Shown here piece after piece: positions 14,642 through 22,794 of a stretch of 46,306 nucleotides of DNA. A program made the position numbers and the translations under genes. The stretch is from IMG/VR virus record IMGVR_UViG_3300037076_000210, positions 1 to 46,306 of that record, one strand, 5' to 3'. The notes under the pieces are model-generated. The model saw only the letters and a program-made list of their open reading frames with translations. It was not told where the DNA came from and did not search any database. Position 1 is the first letter of the stretch. Each line of letters starts with the position of its first letter. The DNA comes from a virus.

Positions 14642-15508
14642 ATGGATAATGAATGTTCAATAGCAGTACAGGATCAACAAGCCCCATTAACATTATTAGA
14701 AGAAACAAACCCTACATTAATCATTAATGAAGCTACAGAAATAGCCAATGCACTAGCAGACATAATCGAACAAAAAAAGCTCTATACAGTTATAAAAGGC
14801 AAAAAACATGTTCATGTTGAAGGATGGACAACATTAGGAGCTTTACTCAAAGTATTCCCAATACTTGATACAAGTAAACGATTAGACCGAAACGAAGAAA
14901 TTATATATGAATCCCGTATAGTTGCAAAAACATTAAAAGGTGATATTGTAGGGATTGGAGAAGCCCTTTGTAGTGATAAAGAAACAGTTAAACGAAAGGA
15001 TGGAACTACATATCAAAAATGGGATGATGAATATGCTATTAAATCTATGAGCATAACTCGTGCAACAAGCAAATCATTAAGGATTCCATTAGGTTGGATT
15101 ATGGTATTAGCAGGATATGAAGGCACACCCGCTGAAGAAATGGATGGAGTTAGAAACCAAGAAAATAATAAATTTGGATCTGGACCTGCCAGAACAAGTA
15201 AAAAAACCCCCAAATCTGCAAACAAGAAAACACCAAAAAGTAGTACAATAAAGCAAGAGGATGGATCTGAACTCGAAACCCCTAAAAAAGAAGATAGTAA
15301 ACCTCCAGAAATGGATATGGTACCATTATGGAAGAAATGTTCCGGGTTAAACAAAGAATTTGATCAGATCATAAACTCCTTTGATAATAAGGATGAACAT
15401 TGGACACAAGAAGAACTATTAAAACGTAGCACAAGTTTAACCAAGGCTAAACGGATGACACATGAAGAGTTTAGTAATATTAAGGAAGTATTAGGGATTG
15501 TAAATTAG
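14642..15508 (+). CDS. RecT/Erf-like annealing or recombination protein candidate
   Basis: A 288-residue protein (ATG 14642, 9 nt after GGAGG). Residues ~35-175 match a conserved viral family: VEGWTTLGALLKVFPI, then GIGEALCSDKE, then YAIKSMSITRATSKSLRIPLGWIMVLAGYEGTPAEEM. The YAIKSM...TRATSK...LG core is like that seen in phage proteins annotated near single-strand annealing genes. Residues ~185-235 are a Lys/Pro/Ser linker and the C-terminus is a small helical domain (VPLWKKCSGLNKEFDQII). A role in replication-linked recombination is inferred from this pattern and from the adjacent helicase. Confidence 0.55.
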   Translation: MDNECSIAVQDQQAPLTLLEETNPTLIINEATEIANALADIIEQKKLYTVIKGKKHVHVEGWTTLGALLKVFPILDTSKRLDRNEEIIYESRIVAKTLKGDIVGIGEALCSDKETVKRKDGTTYQKWDDEYAIKSMSITRATSKSLRIPLGWIMVLAGYEGTPAEEMDGVRNQENNKFGSGPARTSKKTPKSANKKTPKSSTIKQEDGSELETPKKEDSKPPEMDMVPLWKKCSGLNKEFDQIINSFDNKDEHWTQEELLKRSTSLTKAKRMTHEEFSNIKEVLGIVN

Positions 15509-15554
15509 AACACTCCCTACACATTTTATTTATTTTTGTAGGGGGTGAACTCTA

Positions 15555-17258
15555 TTGGGAAAATCATATATTAAAACAGGACTTAAAGATAAAAAAACCT
15601 TAGATGTGATTAAAGGTAATCCTCATTTTTTACAATTTACTGATCAAAAAACAGAGAAACCCATTGAAAGGATTAAATTAACTAGACCTATCGAAAATGT
15701 AACACTCAGTACCAATGAAGGAAGAGCATTATTTAGAAAAGCTAAGAAGATATATTCTGACATGAATGATCAGGCCATTAAGGATATGTTAGAAGATGCA
15801 CTCTTAAATTTAACGGAACAATATTATGACAAACTTGAAGCTGCAAAAGTCGAAGAAGGGGAATCAGAACAACAGAAAAGGCAAGATGAAAAGAAAAGAG
15901 TTGATGAAGGTTATAAATCTTTAAATGAGATAGAAAGTCCTCTTTTATGGATTGCAAGTTTAACTGATTGGTATGCTGCTAGTGAACGTATGAATATATT
16001 ATATGCTTTTATTGCTTATTGCAGTCAAGTATTATTACAAGAACCTATATCTGTTATTGCAATTGGTGAGGGAGGTACAGGTAAAACTAAGATTCTTGAA
16101 ACCGCCGCTGCAATGGTACCTGAAGAATATGTAATGAATATCAAAAGTACAACAGAAGCGGCCTTATTTGGTTTTTGTGATGAAGATCCATATCAATTTG
16201 ATGGTAAAATTGTGAATATAGGAGATATGGGTGGTAAAACAGATCATGAAGAGGCTGAATTTTTTAAGAATGCTATGAAAGAATTACAATCAGATGGTTA
16301 TATGGCACGTATTAAACAGGTACCTCATCCTGATGGGGGTTTTGTTAATAAGAAATATGAATTGTTTGGTAAACCTTGTTTAACTTATACTAATGTACCG
16401 GGTTATAATTATGATGATCAGGAGGCTTCAAGATCATTATTTATTACACCGGGAAGTGGTAAAAAACATCGTGAATCTTTCTTGTTATTTGATAGATTAA
16501 ACCGTCAGAAAGGTACAGATTCTTATGAGTTAATCCAAAACTATCAAGAGAAAATACCTACAATAGAGAATATGGTAAGGGCATTACGTGAACGGTTGAA
16601 GACTGTTGTTATATACAACCCATACAGTACATTTATGGAAAAGTTTTTAGGAAGTAGTAAATATCTTTTCAGGGATATCCATAAATATAATGGTATATTA
16701 GAAGTTATAACTGCTATTAATGGTTATAATCGAAGGATATATGATATAAATGGTACACAAACAATATTCACAACCAAAGAGGATATAAGTTTTTTTCTTG
16801 AAATATTAGAACAATATCATACTAGTATTGTATCAAATCTTAGTCCAGGTGCTACTGAAATATTAGCAGATCTTAGAAAACATGAACACACCTATTTTGA
16901 TGAAGATGCAATAGTCAAAGGAGTTACAGTTGCTAAGTATATGGAAGAAACGAATACAACAGATGCTAAACGTTCAGTCCAACGATATTTCAGAGAATTG
17001 GGAGATAATGGATTTTTACGTGAATTAGAGAAGAAAGGACATAATATTATATGGGAGTTAGGAAGGGATAATTATACGTCTGAAAAAGAAAATGTTCAAT
17101 TAAGTTATGAAGATGAGAAAGTTCTCAAATACAATTATGGAGAATTAGTTTTTGCTACTTTTGAAGATGAAGGAACTTATGGGATTTCATTAAAGGATCA
17201 ACATGAATATGTACCATTACCATATTGGGGTAACTGTATGAAAATTAGTACTGCATAG
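15555..17258 (+). CDS. Replicative helicase-like P-loop ATPase
   Basis: A 567-residue protein from TTG 15555 (GGGGGTGA 6 nt upstream). Residues 1-110 are charged and helical. The ATPase core has Walker A GEGGTGKT (171-178, Lys177) and a Walker B-like KIVNIGDMG near 220, with an Arg-bearing segment DDQEASRSLFITPGSG later. Residues ~440-510 look like a winged helix (VAKYMEETNTTDAKRSVQRYFRELGDNGFLREL). The last 40 residues (FEDEGTYGISLKD) resemble part of the next gene product. The layout is that of phage primase-helicase or SF3-like initiators; no primase motif is seen. It is the likely replication protein. Confidence 0.65.
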   Translation: MGKSYIKTGLKDKKTLDVIKGNPHFLQFTDQKTEKPIERIKLTRPIENVTLSTNEGRALFRKAKKIYSDMNDQAIKDMLEDALLNLTEQYYDKLEAAKVEEGESEQQKRQDEKKRVDEGYKSLNEIESPLLWIASLTDWYAASERMNILYAFIAYCSQVLLQEPISVIAIGEGGTGKTKILETAAAMVPEEYVMNIKSTTEAALFGFCDEDPYQFDGKIVNIGDMGGKTDHEEAEFFKNAMKELQSDGYMARIKQVPHPDGGFVNKKYELFGKPCLTYTNVPGYNYDDQEASRSLFITPGSGKKHRESFLLFDRLNRQKGTDSYELIQNYQEKIPTIENMVRALRERLKTVVIYNPYSTFMEKFLGSSKYLFRDIHKYNGILEVITAINGYNRRIYDINGTQTIFTTKEDISFFLEILEQYHTSIVSNLSPGATEILADLRKHEHTYFDEDAIVKGVTVAKYMEETNTTDAKRSVQRYFRELGDNGFLRELEKKGHNIIWELGRDNYTSEKENVQLSYEDEKVLKYNYGELVFATFEDEGTYGISLKDQHEYVPLPYWGNCMKISTA

Positions 17259-17285
17259 TCTTACCTTGTTTTTATACTGTTTTTT

Positions 17286-17453
17286 GCGTCGTCTTTTAAG
17301 GTACATGTTCATTGAATAACGTACTAATATTTATTGTTTTAGCGTCTGGCGTCCCCTGGCGTTAAATATATGAAGAAGTGAAATAACCGTTTAAAATACT
17401 TCTTTTTTGATTTAATAAATCGTGAACACATTATAGAACGACTGGCGTTAAAT
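17286..17453 (+). repeat. Iteron-like repeats, candidate replication origin
   Basis: CTGGCGT occurs at 17346-17352, 17356-17362 and 17442-17448; the last two extend to CTGGCGTTAAAT (17356-17367, 17442-17453). GCGTCGTC at 17286 is related. They fall in the only long gap (223 bases) beside the helicase gene, in otherwise AT-rich DNA, as expected of an origin with iterons. Confidence 0.5.
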
Positions 17454-17481
17454 GCGTTACATATTTTCGGAGGTGTTATTT

Positions 17482-17979
17482 TTGAGTAATCCTGAAAATG
17501 GGATATATACTGGAAAACTCAATGAAGACATAGACCTTGTTTATTTTAAAAATGAAGGAACTTATGGAGTTCACTATGCAGATAAAACATATCAACATTG
17601 GTATGATAACAGTTGGAAAAGAAGCAAACAACCATTAGAATCTAGAATTAAAGGACTAAAACCTAATGAATGGACTAAATACAGTAGTGAAAGTGATAAT
17701 GTCATAGGAATTGCAGCTAACAATGAATATCCAATAAAATTAACTTTTGAAGGAAATATCAAACCTGCAATTAATGAAATTGTGTTGAGTATTCGAGAAG
17801 TTCATAAACAAATGATTGAAGAAAAGTTGTTAGATAACTTAGAATCAACACTTATTGAAATTGAAGATTGGAAAAACTGTTTTGAATGTGGTTGTTACCA
17901 TTGTTACCAAAAGGGTTTGTGTGGTACTGGTTGTGATAATCCTAATATGCAAACTTGTAATAATATTTTGGAGGTTTAA
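17482..17979 (+). CDS. Hypothetical protein with Cys-rich tail
   Basis: A 165-residue protein. TTG 17482 is placed 6 nt after GGAGGTG; the ATG at 17452 lies upstream of this SD. The N-terminal 50 residues (IDLVYFKNEGTYGVHYADKTYQHWY) resemble the helicase C-terminus. The C-terminus holds six Cys in 30 residues (CFECGCYHCYQKGLCGTGCDN), a zinc-binding candidate. GGAGG at its end serves the next gene. Function unknown, with replication likely from context. Confidence 0.55.
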   Translation: MSNPENGIYTGKLNEDIDLVYFKNEGTYGVHYADKTYQHWYDNSWKRSKQPLESRIKGLKPNEWTKYSSESDNVIGIAANNEYPIKLTFEGNIKPAINEIVLSIREVHKQMIEEKLLDNLESTLIEIEDWKNCFECGCYHCYQKGLCGTGCDNPNMQTCNNILEV

Positions 17980-17980
17980 A

Positions 17981-18241
17981 ATGGCTGTTTATTTTATAGG
18001 ATCTACTGAACTTGGAGCTGTAAAGATTGGGGCTGCTAAAAATCCACATAAACGTTTAGAATCATTGCAAACCAGTTCACCTTATGAATTAACTTTATAT
18101 TTAGTTATTCAAAATGCTAATGAAATTAAAGAAAAACAACTTCATGAACTATTCAAAGAAGACCGTTTAAAAGGAGAATGGTTCAAATTAAGTGATAATA
18201 TGATTTACTATTTATCAAATAGTGCTGTACTTTTGAGGTGA
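17981..18241 (+). CDS. T5orf172 / GIY-YIG-like nuclease domain protein
   Basis: An 86-residue protein with GGAGG 7 nt before ATG. The sequence VYFIGSTELGAVKIGAAKNPHKRLESLQTSSPYELTLYLVI follows the T5orf172 (Meiotically up-regulated gene 113-like) branch of the GIY-YIG superfamily: YFIG...VKIG, an Arg in KRLESLQ, and the C-terminal EKQLHELFKEDRLKGEWFKLSD with its Glu. It probably cuts or binds DNA. It is a single-domain form. Confidence 0.78.
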   Translation: MAVYFIGSTELGAVKIGAAKNPHKRLESLQTSSPYELTLYLVIQNANEIKEKQLHELFKEDRLKGEWFKLSDNMIYYLSNSAVLLR

Positions 18242-18247
18242 TTATTT

Positions 18248-18904
18248 TTGACAATTCTTATAGATTCGAGAGAAACTCAAGAAGTCCAAAGAAGAGGTAT
18301 TAAAAAGTTTGGTCCGGGTAATGCTCTTGTTACAACATTAATAACGGGTGATGTCCTTGTGGATGGCATGATATTTGAGAGAAAAACCGTCAGTGATTTG
18401 ATTAGTAGTGTAACTGGTAAAGATAAACGTTTGCACCATCAGGCACCTAAGATGATGGCATATGAGGATAGATTCTTAGTGATTGAAGGCTCCTTTAATG
18501 AACTACGAAAGAAGGATTCACGATATAGACAATATGATCAGAAATGGTATAGGGGGGTTATAGCATCTATGATTATGAAATATGGTTTAAATGTATTGCA
18601 GGTGGATAATAATGCTGAGTTTTGGCATCAAATCGAACGTTTAGTATTCAAGAAGAAAGAAAAGGGACTTTTTGAGCGTAGTCAAGTCTATACTCCCAAA
18701 TTAAGTGCTGCAAACAGTAAACGTCCCGATCTTAGTATGCTTTGTGCTGGTATTGAGGGCATCTCAGAGAGTAAGGGCTTGTTAATTCTTGAAAAGTATA
18801 GTTTATGGGATCTTTACCAGGTATCTGTTGAAGACCTTTTAGAAATAGATGGGATCGGCCCTGTAATAGCACGGAAGATTAAGGGTGAGTTTCAAACCCC
18901 ATAA
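18248..18904 (+). CDS. ERCC4 (XPF/Mus81-type) structure-specific nuclease
   Basis: A 218-residue protein from TTG 18248 (GAGGTGAT upstream). The N-terminal ERCC4 nuclease has IDSRE (residues 4-8), ITGDVLVDGMIFERKTVSDLI (the GDxnERKxxxD motif) and FLVIEG. Residues ~150-216 form a tandem helix-hairpin-helix (LCAGIEGISESKGLLILEKY, LLEIDGIGPVIARKIKG). This matches archaeal XPF without the helicase part. It should cut 3'-flap or branched DNA and process replication or recombination intermediates, together with the 14642 and 15555 proteins. Confidence 0.88.
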   Translation: MTILIDSRETQEVQRRGIKKFGPGNALVTTLITGDVLVDGMIFERKTVSDLISSVTGKDKRLHHQAPKMMAYEDRFLVIEGSFNELRKKDSRYRQYDQKWYRGVIASMIMKYGLNVLQVDNNAEFWHQIERLVFKKKEKGLFERSQVYTPKLSAANSKRPDLSMLCAGIEGISESKGLLILEKYSLWDLYQVSVEDLLEIDGIGPVIARKIKGEFQTP

Positions 18905-18935
18905 TGTGTGGGGTGTATGGGGGAGGTTGTTAATT

Positions 18936-19637
18936 ATGGAAAGAATAAGGTGTAAGGCATATTTTAAATGTGATTATGATTTAGATTATGATTTAAAAGG
19001 TCAATTATTACCAGTTACAGGATTACATTTTTATAGTGGACTTGAATTATCAAGTGTAAGTGTTGATAGCGAATATGGTGAAATTCAAGATTTAAGATTG
19101 GAAGCTGACAAAATAGTTGTACTTCAAGAAATAAATCAAAGAGATAAAAATAATGAAAGACTCTATGAAATGGATATAGTTAAATATGAATGGTGTGGGA
19201 TTTTATCTTATGGTATAATAAAACCCATAAATGAATATATTGAAGGTTATGCTGGTTGGAATATTGATAGGTGGTGTGGATTAGCACCATATGGATATGA
19301 AAGTGAATCTATGCCCTGGAAATGTTTTGAAAGGGTTGGAAATTATTATACTCATTTAGATTTTCTTGAAAGTATCAAATATGGGGTAACTAATAATAAC
19401 AAACCACGAACAAGAAAACAAGTTAAAAGCATTATAGTGACTGCATTAAAAAAGGTGAGTGGTTATTATTCAAATCCCAAATCTCGAAGTCAAGGTTTCA
19501 TTCCTTCTCAAGTTCAAATATCAGAAAGTGGTATTGCAAATACTGAATTAGGGAATGAATTAAGAGATGAACTTGTTAAAGAAGATAAATTAATTCAATA
19601 CCCTAAAAGACCGTGGATGGTTAAAATAAAAGACTAA
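18936..19637 (+). CDS. YopX-like domain protein
   Basis: A 233-residue protein (ATG 18936, GGGGGAGG 8 nt upstream). Residues ~55-135 follow the YopX pattern common in phages: VVLQEINQRDKNNERLYEMDIVKYEWCGILSYGIIKPINE, that is, 'D-K-N...L-Y-E-x-D-I-V'. The C-terminal ~100 residues are a separate basic domain (RTRKQVKSIIVTALKKVSGYY). YopX-like proteins are of unknown function. Confidence 0.6.
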   Translation: MERIRCKAYFKCDYDLDYDLKGQLLPVTGLHFYSGLELSSVSVDSEYGEIQDLRLEADKIVVLQEINQRDKNNERLYEMDIVKYEWCGILSYGIIKPINEYIEGYAGWNIDRWCGLAPYGYESESMPWKCFERVGNYYTHLDFLESIKYGVTNNNKPRTRKQVKSIIVTALKKVSGYYSNPKSRSQGFIPSQVQISESGIANTELGNELRDELVKEDKLIQYPKRPWMVKIKD

Positions 19638-19681
19638 AAACAGACAGAATGGGGTAGTGTAAAAAAGGGGGGAATGATAAT

Positions 19682-19987
19682 GTGAATAATGTGTATAATC
19701 GTGTTTGTTATACTCGAAAGAAACAAAGAAGGTTAAGGGCATTAAAGTATTCTAAACTTAATATTAATTTAACTGTGAATTGTAAACCATTAATTGAGGC
19801 TATGAATAAATTAACTAAAACTATGTATGATTTTGGTGTTTGGTTCTCTCATAAATGGGTTGATGCTATGCAAACCTTTGATATTCCAAAACCAAGTAAA
19901 ACAAGATTAATTAAACCTTATCTTGGAAATCAAGGAAATCCATACTTCTATAAAACAACTATTGAACTGAATTTAAAGGAGGACTAA
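19682..19987 (+). CDS. Hypothetical basic protein
   Basis: A 101-residue protein from GTG 19682, 9 nt after GGGGGG. The N-terminus is very basic (RKKQRRLRALKYSKL). The middle (LTVNCKPLIEAMNKLTKTMYDFGVWFSHKW) is a helix seen in assorted phage early proteins. Function unknown. Confidence 0.55.
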   Translation: MNNVYNRVCYTRKKQRRLRALKYSKLNINLTVNCKPLIEAMNKLTKTMYDFGVWFSHKWVDAMQTFDIPKPSKTRLIKPYLGNQGNPYFYKTTIELNLKED

Positions 19988-19989
19988 TT

Positions 19990-20121
19990 GTGAAAGTATA
20001 TCGTTGTATGGATGAATTGACAAAAGAGTTGTTTCCAGCACTTTATAAAGAGGAAAAAAAGATATTAAAAGAACATCATGAAAATCATAGGTGGAAACCA
20101 ATAACGGAGGAAACACCATGA
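19990..20121 (+). CDS. Tiny hypothetical protein
   Basis: A 43-residue ORF from GTG 19990 with AAGGAGG 6 nt upstream. It is highly charged and helical (ELFPALYKEEKKILKEHHENHRW) and overlaps the next ATG. GGAGG in its last codons is the RBS for that gene. Confidence 0.5.
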   Translation: MKVYRCMDELTKELFPALYKEEKKILKEHHENHRWKPITEETP

Positions 20122-20249
20122 ATCCTAATTTTAATCGTTTAGATACTGTTAATACTTTATATCATTGGTTTGAAGAGGGTGGATTTAAAAAAGAGAGTGA
20201 AAAATATAGGAAAGAACGAGATAAGATACTAGAGGAGTTAAAAGCATGA
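20118..20249 (+). CDS. Tiny hypothetical protein
   Basis: A 43-residue ORF overlapping both neighbours by 4 bases (ATGA at each end), which strongly suggests real translation. It is helical and charged (EEGGFKKESEKYRKERDKILEEL). Function unknown. Confidence 0.5.
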   Translation: MNPNFNRLDTVNTLYHWFEEGGFKKESEKYRKERDKILEELKA

Positions 20250-20695
20250 ATAGTGAGTATATAATGATGTGTAAAAGTGCTAAGGAGATTCAAGATTTAT
20301 GGATTCCTAAACCCGGTGATCGCTTGTTTAATCCATATCCTAGTATTCATCATAAAACTAGGATTGAAATATTAGTGGATATTAAGGGGAGCCTTGTTAA
20401 ACGAATAATGCTTAATGAAGATTGCAGTTATCTTGGAAAAATAGAAGTTGATATTGATAATATAATCCCTTTAAATAAAAGATTTACATGGTTACCACGT
20501 CAAGAAGACCTCCAAAATATTGTTATTCCAAAAATAGGGATTACATTAGATTTAATCTTAGAAATGTTTATGAGATATTTTAATGAGGACTATGAGTTTG
20601 ATAGTGATTTAAATAAGATATGGCTTTGTTTTGTTATGCAAGGAATTTATAATAAAAAATGGAAGACAGAAACTGAAACATGGGAGGCACCATAA
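20246..20695 (+). CDS. Hypothetical phage-type protein
   Basis: A 149-residue protein with AGAGGAG before ATG 20246. The central FTWLPRQEDLQNIV segment and C-terminal LNKIWLCFVMQGIYNKKW are typical of an uncharacterised phage early family in which a WLPxQ box is preceded by a strand-rich domain. It overlaps the next ATG by one base. Confidence 0.55.
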   Translation: MNSEYIMMCKSAKEIQDLWIPKPGDRLFNPYPSIHHKTRIEILVDIKGSLVKRIMLNEDCSYLGKIEVDIDNIIPLNKRFTWLPRQEDLQNIVIPKIGITLDLILEMFMRYFNEDYEFDSDLNKIWLCFVMQGIYNKKWKTETETWEAP

Positions 20696-20940
20696 TGACC
20701 ACAGAAGTGATAATAAAAGGTCATAACTTCTATGAAGAGGTTATAGATGCATTACCAATAAGTAAACCCATTAAGAAGTCATTGGATTGTAGGAAGTGTG
20801 AAAACTTTAATGTGGAATATATGAATGTTTTAAAGTGTAATTTTAGTAATGAATATTTAGAAGTGGATTGGAAGGAAGTTAAACCAATACCTTCAAAGAA
20901 CTGTAATTATATACCTAAAATACACATAAACACACATTAA
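20695..20940 (+). CDS. Small Cys-containing hypothetical protein
   Basis: An 81-residue protein; GGAGG (20682-20686) is 8 nt before ATG 20695, so the upstream in-frame ATG 20680 is not the start. The middle has DCRKCENF...LKCNF and a later NCNY, a possible four-Cys metal site. Function unknown. Confidence 0.5.
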   Translation: MTTEVIIKGHNFYEEVIDALPISKPIKKSLDCRKCENFNVEYMNVLKCNFSNEYLEVDWKEVKPIPSKNCNYIPKIHINTH

Positions 20941-20978
20941 GGGGTTTTAGATATTATATACTGTGTAAGGTGGTAAGT

Positions 20979-21164
20979 ATGGAAGATAAGGGTATGATTA
21001 AGTTAATTGAACATAGGGAACATGTACAATTTGATAATAAGATAACATGGAGCGACAATGAATTTACATTAAATTTTATTGATTGGAAAAATAAAGAATT
21101 GGTAACATATAGATATAAAAATAAGATATTAACAAACAAATCAAGAGAAGAACTAGATGAGTAA
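20979..21164 (+). CDS. Small hypothetical protein
   Basis: A 61-residue protein, ATG 20979 at 5 nt from AAGGTGG; the in-frame GTG 20970 is inside the SD. Beta-rich and charged (HVQFDNKITWSDNEFTLNFIDWKN). No family recognised. Confidence 0.5.
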   Translation: MEDKGMIKLIEHREHVQFDNKITWSDNEFTLNFIDWKNKELVTYRYKNKILTNKSREELDE

Positions 21165-21215
21165 AAGATATTATTTTTTATGAGGTGAACAAAGTATTAG
21201 TTAGGGGGTTTTGGT

Positions 21216-21377
21216 ATGGGTAAGGTCATTGATTGGTTAAAGCAAGAAAAGGAATTGGACATGAAAATTAATGTTTTACAAGACATCATTAATGATTTAG
21301 AATATCAAAGAGATGAAATTACATTTCAACGAATACGATACCAAACAGAACACAATGAAATGACAAAAAGGGGATAG
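21216..21377 (+). CDS. Small coiled-coil protein
   Basis: A 53-residue ORF with GGGGG 11 nt upstream of ATG. It is a single coiled coil (DWLKQEKELDMKINVLQDIINDLEYQRDEITFQ). Function unknown. Confidence 0.5.
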   Translation: MGKVIDWLKQEKELDMKINVLQDIINDLEYQRDEITFQRIRYQTEHNEMTKRG

Positions 21378-21400
21378 GATACATAATAGGGGAGGATTTA

Positions 21401-21730
21401 ATGGATAAATATGAGATCATGTGGAAAAAACTTAGGAATAACGTATGTAACTTAAATTATTATCATGGCGGGGCTGCGGATGCCATTGATGAAGTACAAG
21501 ATTTGATAAGAACACTTGAAAAGGAATACGAATCAAAAGAAATCTTAAAAATTAAAACAAAATATAAAGAGGTACATATGGATGATGGAGCAAATTATGT
21601 CCCCATACATGAGGATGTAACAATTGTAGATAGGAAAGGTGTTTATACTAAATATAAATTATTAAATGTTAAACAAGACCCTAATGATAAACTTACAACC
21701 ATCATGAAACTAGGAAAAATGGGTGATTAA
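21401..21730 (+). CDS. Hypothetical protein
   Basis: A 109-residue protein, RBS GGGGAGG 5 nt before ATG. A helical N-terminus (MWKKLRNNVCNLNYYHGGAADAIDEVQDLIRTLEKEY) is followed by a beta-rich half (VPIHEDVTIVDRKGVYTKYKLLNVKQ). No named family. Confidence 0.55.
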   Translation: MDKYEIMWKKLRNNVCNLNYYHGGAADAIDEVQDLIRTLEKEYESKEILKIKTKYKEVHMDDGANYVPIHEDVTIVDRKGVYTKYKLLNVKQDPNDKLTTIMKLGKMGD

Positions 21731-21731
21731 A

Positions 21732-21938
21732 TTGCCATTTGTTCAGGAATATTTAGAATGTAAAAAAACTGAAATACATAAAGATAATAATGGAAGTAGA
21801 ATGAACTGTCCAATTCCAACTAAAATAAGGTTAAGATGGGTTCATGGTGGTTCATGGGATGAAATGGAAATCAATACAGATAATTGGAGAATGATAAGAC
21901 CATCATACTGTTGTGTTCAACCAGATATGTTTGAATAG
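21732..21938 (+). CDS. Small hypothetical protein
   Basis: A 68-residue protein starting at TTG 21732, 4 nt after GGTGAT and one base after the previous stop. It contains a Cys-Pro pair and closely spaced Trp/Arg (RLRWVHGGSWDEMEI). Function unknown. Confidence 0.5.
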   Translation: MPFVQEYLECKKTEIHKDNNGSRMNCPIPTKIRLRWVHGGSWDEMEINTDNWRMIRPSYCCVQPDMFE

Positions 21939-21950
21939 GGGGTTGTTAAG

Positions 21951-22166
21951 GTGTTTGAAAGTATAAAAGAAGGTTTATATAATTTACAAGAAGTAAAAGA
22001 ACATAAGATGATTGTTCCTATTTATCATAGTAATAATTATCAAGAAGCCATTAAACTTGCAAACATGTTAAGTAAATATCCTGAGGGTATTGGTGAGAAG
22101 GGCGCTTTGAGTATAGTTGAAAGACTTGAAATGCTTTTTAATGAACTTGAATTTATTAAAATATAA
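21951..22166 (+). CDS. Small hypothetical protein
   Basis: A 71-residue helical protein from GTG 21951 with GGGGG upstream. It is followed by an eight-T run (22176-22183) that may end this transcript. Function unknown. Confidence 0.5.
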   Translation: MFESIKEGLYNLQEVKEHKMIVPIYHSNNYQEAIKLANMLSKYPEGIGEKGALSIVERLEMLFNELEFIKI

Positions 22167-22237
22167 TTGATTGAATATTTTTTTTATTTTACTGAATAGT
22201 TTACAATGTATTAGCGAACGCTGGGAGGTTTTAGTTT

Positions 22238-22438
22238 ATGAAAGAAGTTAGAATCAACTCTACAACAGTTATCCGAATTGGTAATGATGGTTTGGTTAGG
22301 CTTGTAGTTTATCGTAGATGTTCTAAAAGTGCTGTTTGGGGTGAGAACGAATCAATATTACATTTAGATGATATGAAAAAACTCTTTGATACGCTATGGA
22401 TAGAAGCTGAAAGAATTGAAGGTGCAAGAAATGGGTAA
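22238..22438 (+). CDS. Small hypothetical protein
   Basis: A 66-residue protein with GGGAGG 9 nt before ATG. The first 45 residues form a beta meander (VRINSTTVIRIGNDGLVRLVVYRRCSKSAVW) and the rest a helix. It overlaps the next gene by 8 bases. Function unknown. Confidence 0.55.
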   Translation: MKEVRINSTTVIRIGNDGLVRLVVYRRCSKSAVWGENESILHLDDMKKLFDTLWIEAERIEGARNG

Positions 22439-22661
22439 GATTTTAATGGAGAATTGGAATAAAAGTGTTAAAAAACTACTACCTGCAAAGTTAGTAACAG
22501 ATATTGAAAATGCACTTATCCAGAGTGAAGATAAACCTGATATACCTAAATTAACGGGTTATGGAGTTTTAAGTGAATTAGGAATTAATAAAAAGTTAAC
22601 AAGTGAATTATTAAGACGTACAATGGCTATTAGTAGAAGAGAACGTAGAAAGGGGGATTAA
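22431..22661 (+). CDS. Small hypothetical basic protein
   Basis: A 76-residue protein, ATG 22431 at 7 nt from AAGGTG. Basic helical chain ending RRERRKGD. The middle (LTGYGVLSELGINKKLTSELLRR) hints at a small helix-turn-helix. Function unknown. Confidence 0.5.
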   Translation: MGKILMENWNKSVKKLLPAKLVTDIENALIQSEDKPDIPKLTGYGVLSELGINKKLTSELLRRTMAISRRERRKGD

Positions 22662-22781
22662 ATGATTAGAAATGGATATAGGATGAAACCATTAAATGTA
22701 CCTTTAAAGCTTGTTTTTAAACATCCTTGTTCTCCTTTAGTTTATATTGACAAAAAAGGAAATGCTAAAAGACTATTATAA
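22662..22781 (+). CDS. Tiny hypothetical protein
   Basis: A 39-residue basic ORF starting directly at the previous stop with GGGGG 6 nt upstream. It is positioned 13 bases before the pth2 start, whose RBS follows its stop. Function unknown. Confidence 0.45.
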   Translation: MIRNGYRMKPLNVPLKLVFKHPCSPLVYIDKKGNAKRLL

Positions 22782-22794
22782 TGGGGGTGTTCAT

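Noticed and set aside
15013-15354. Minus-strand 113-codon ORF
   Set aside because: Antisense to the linker of the annealing-like protein; hydrophobic only because of Lys/Pro-rich sense codons.
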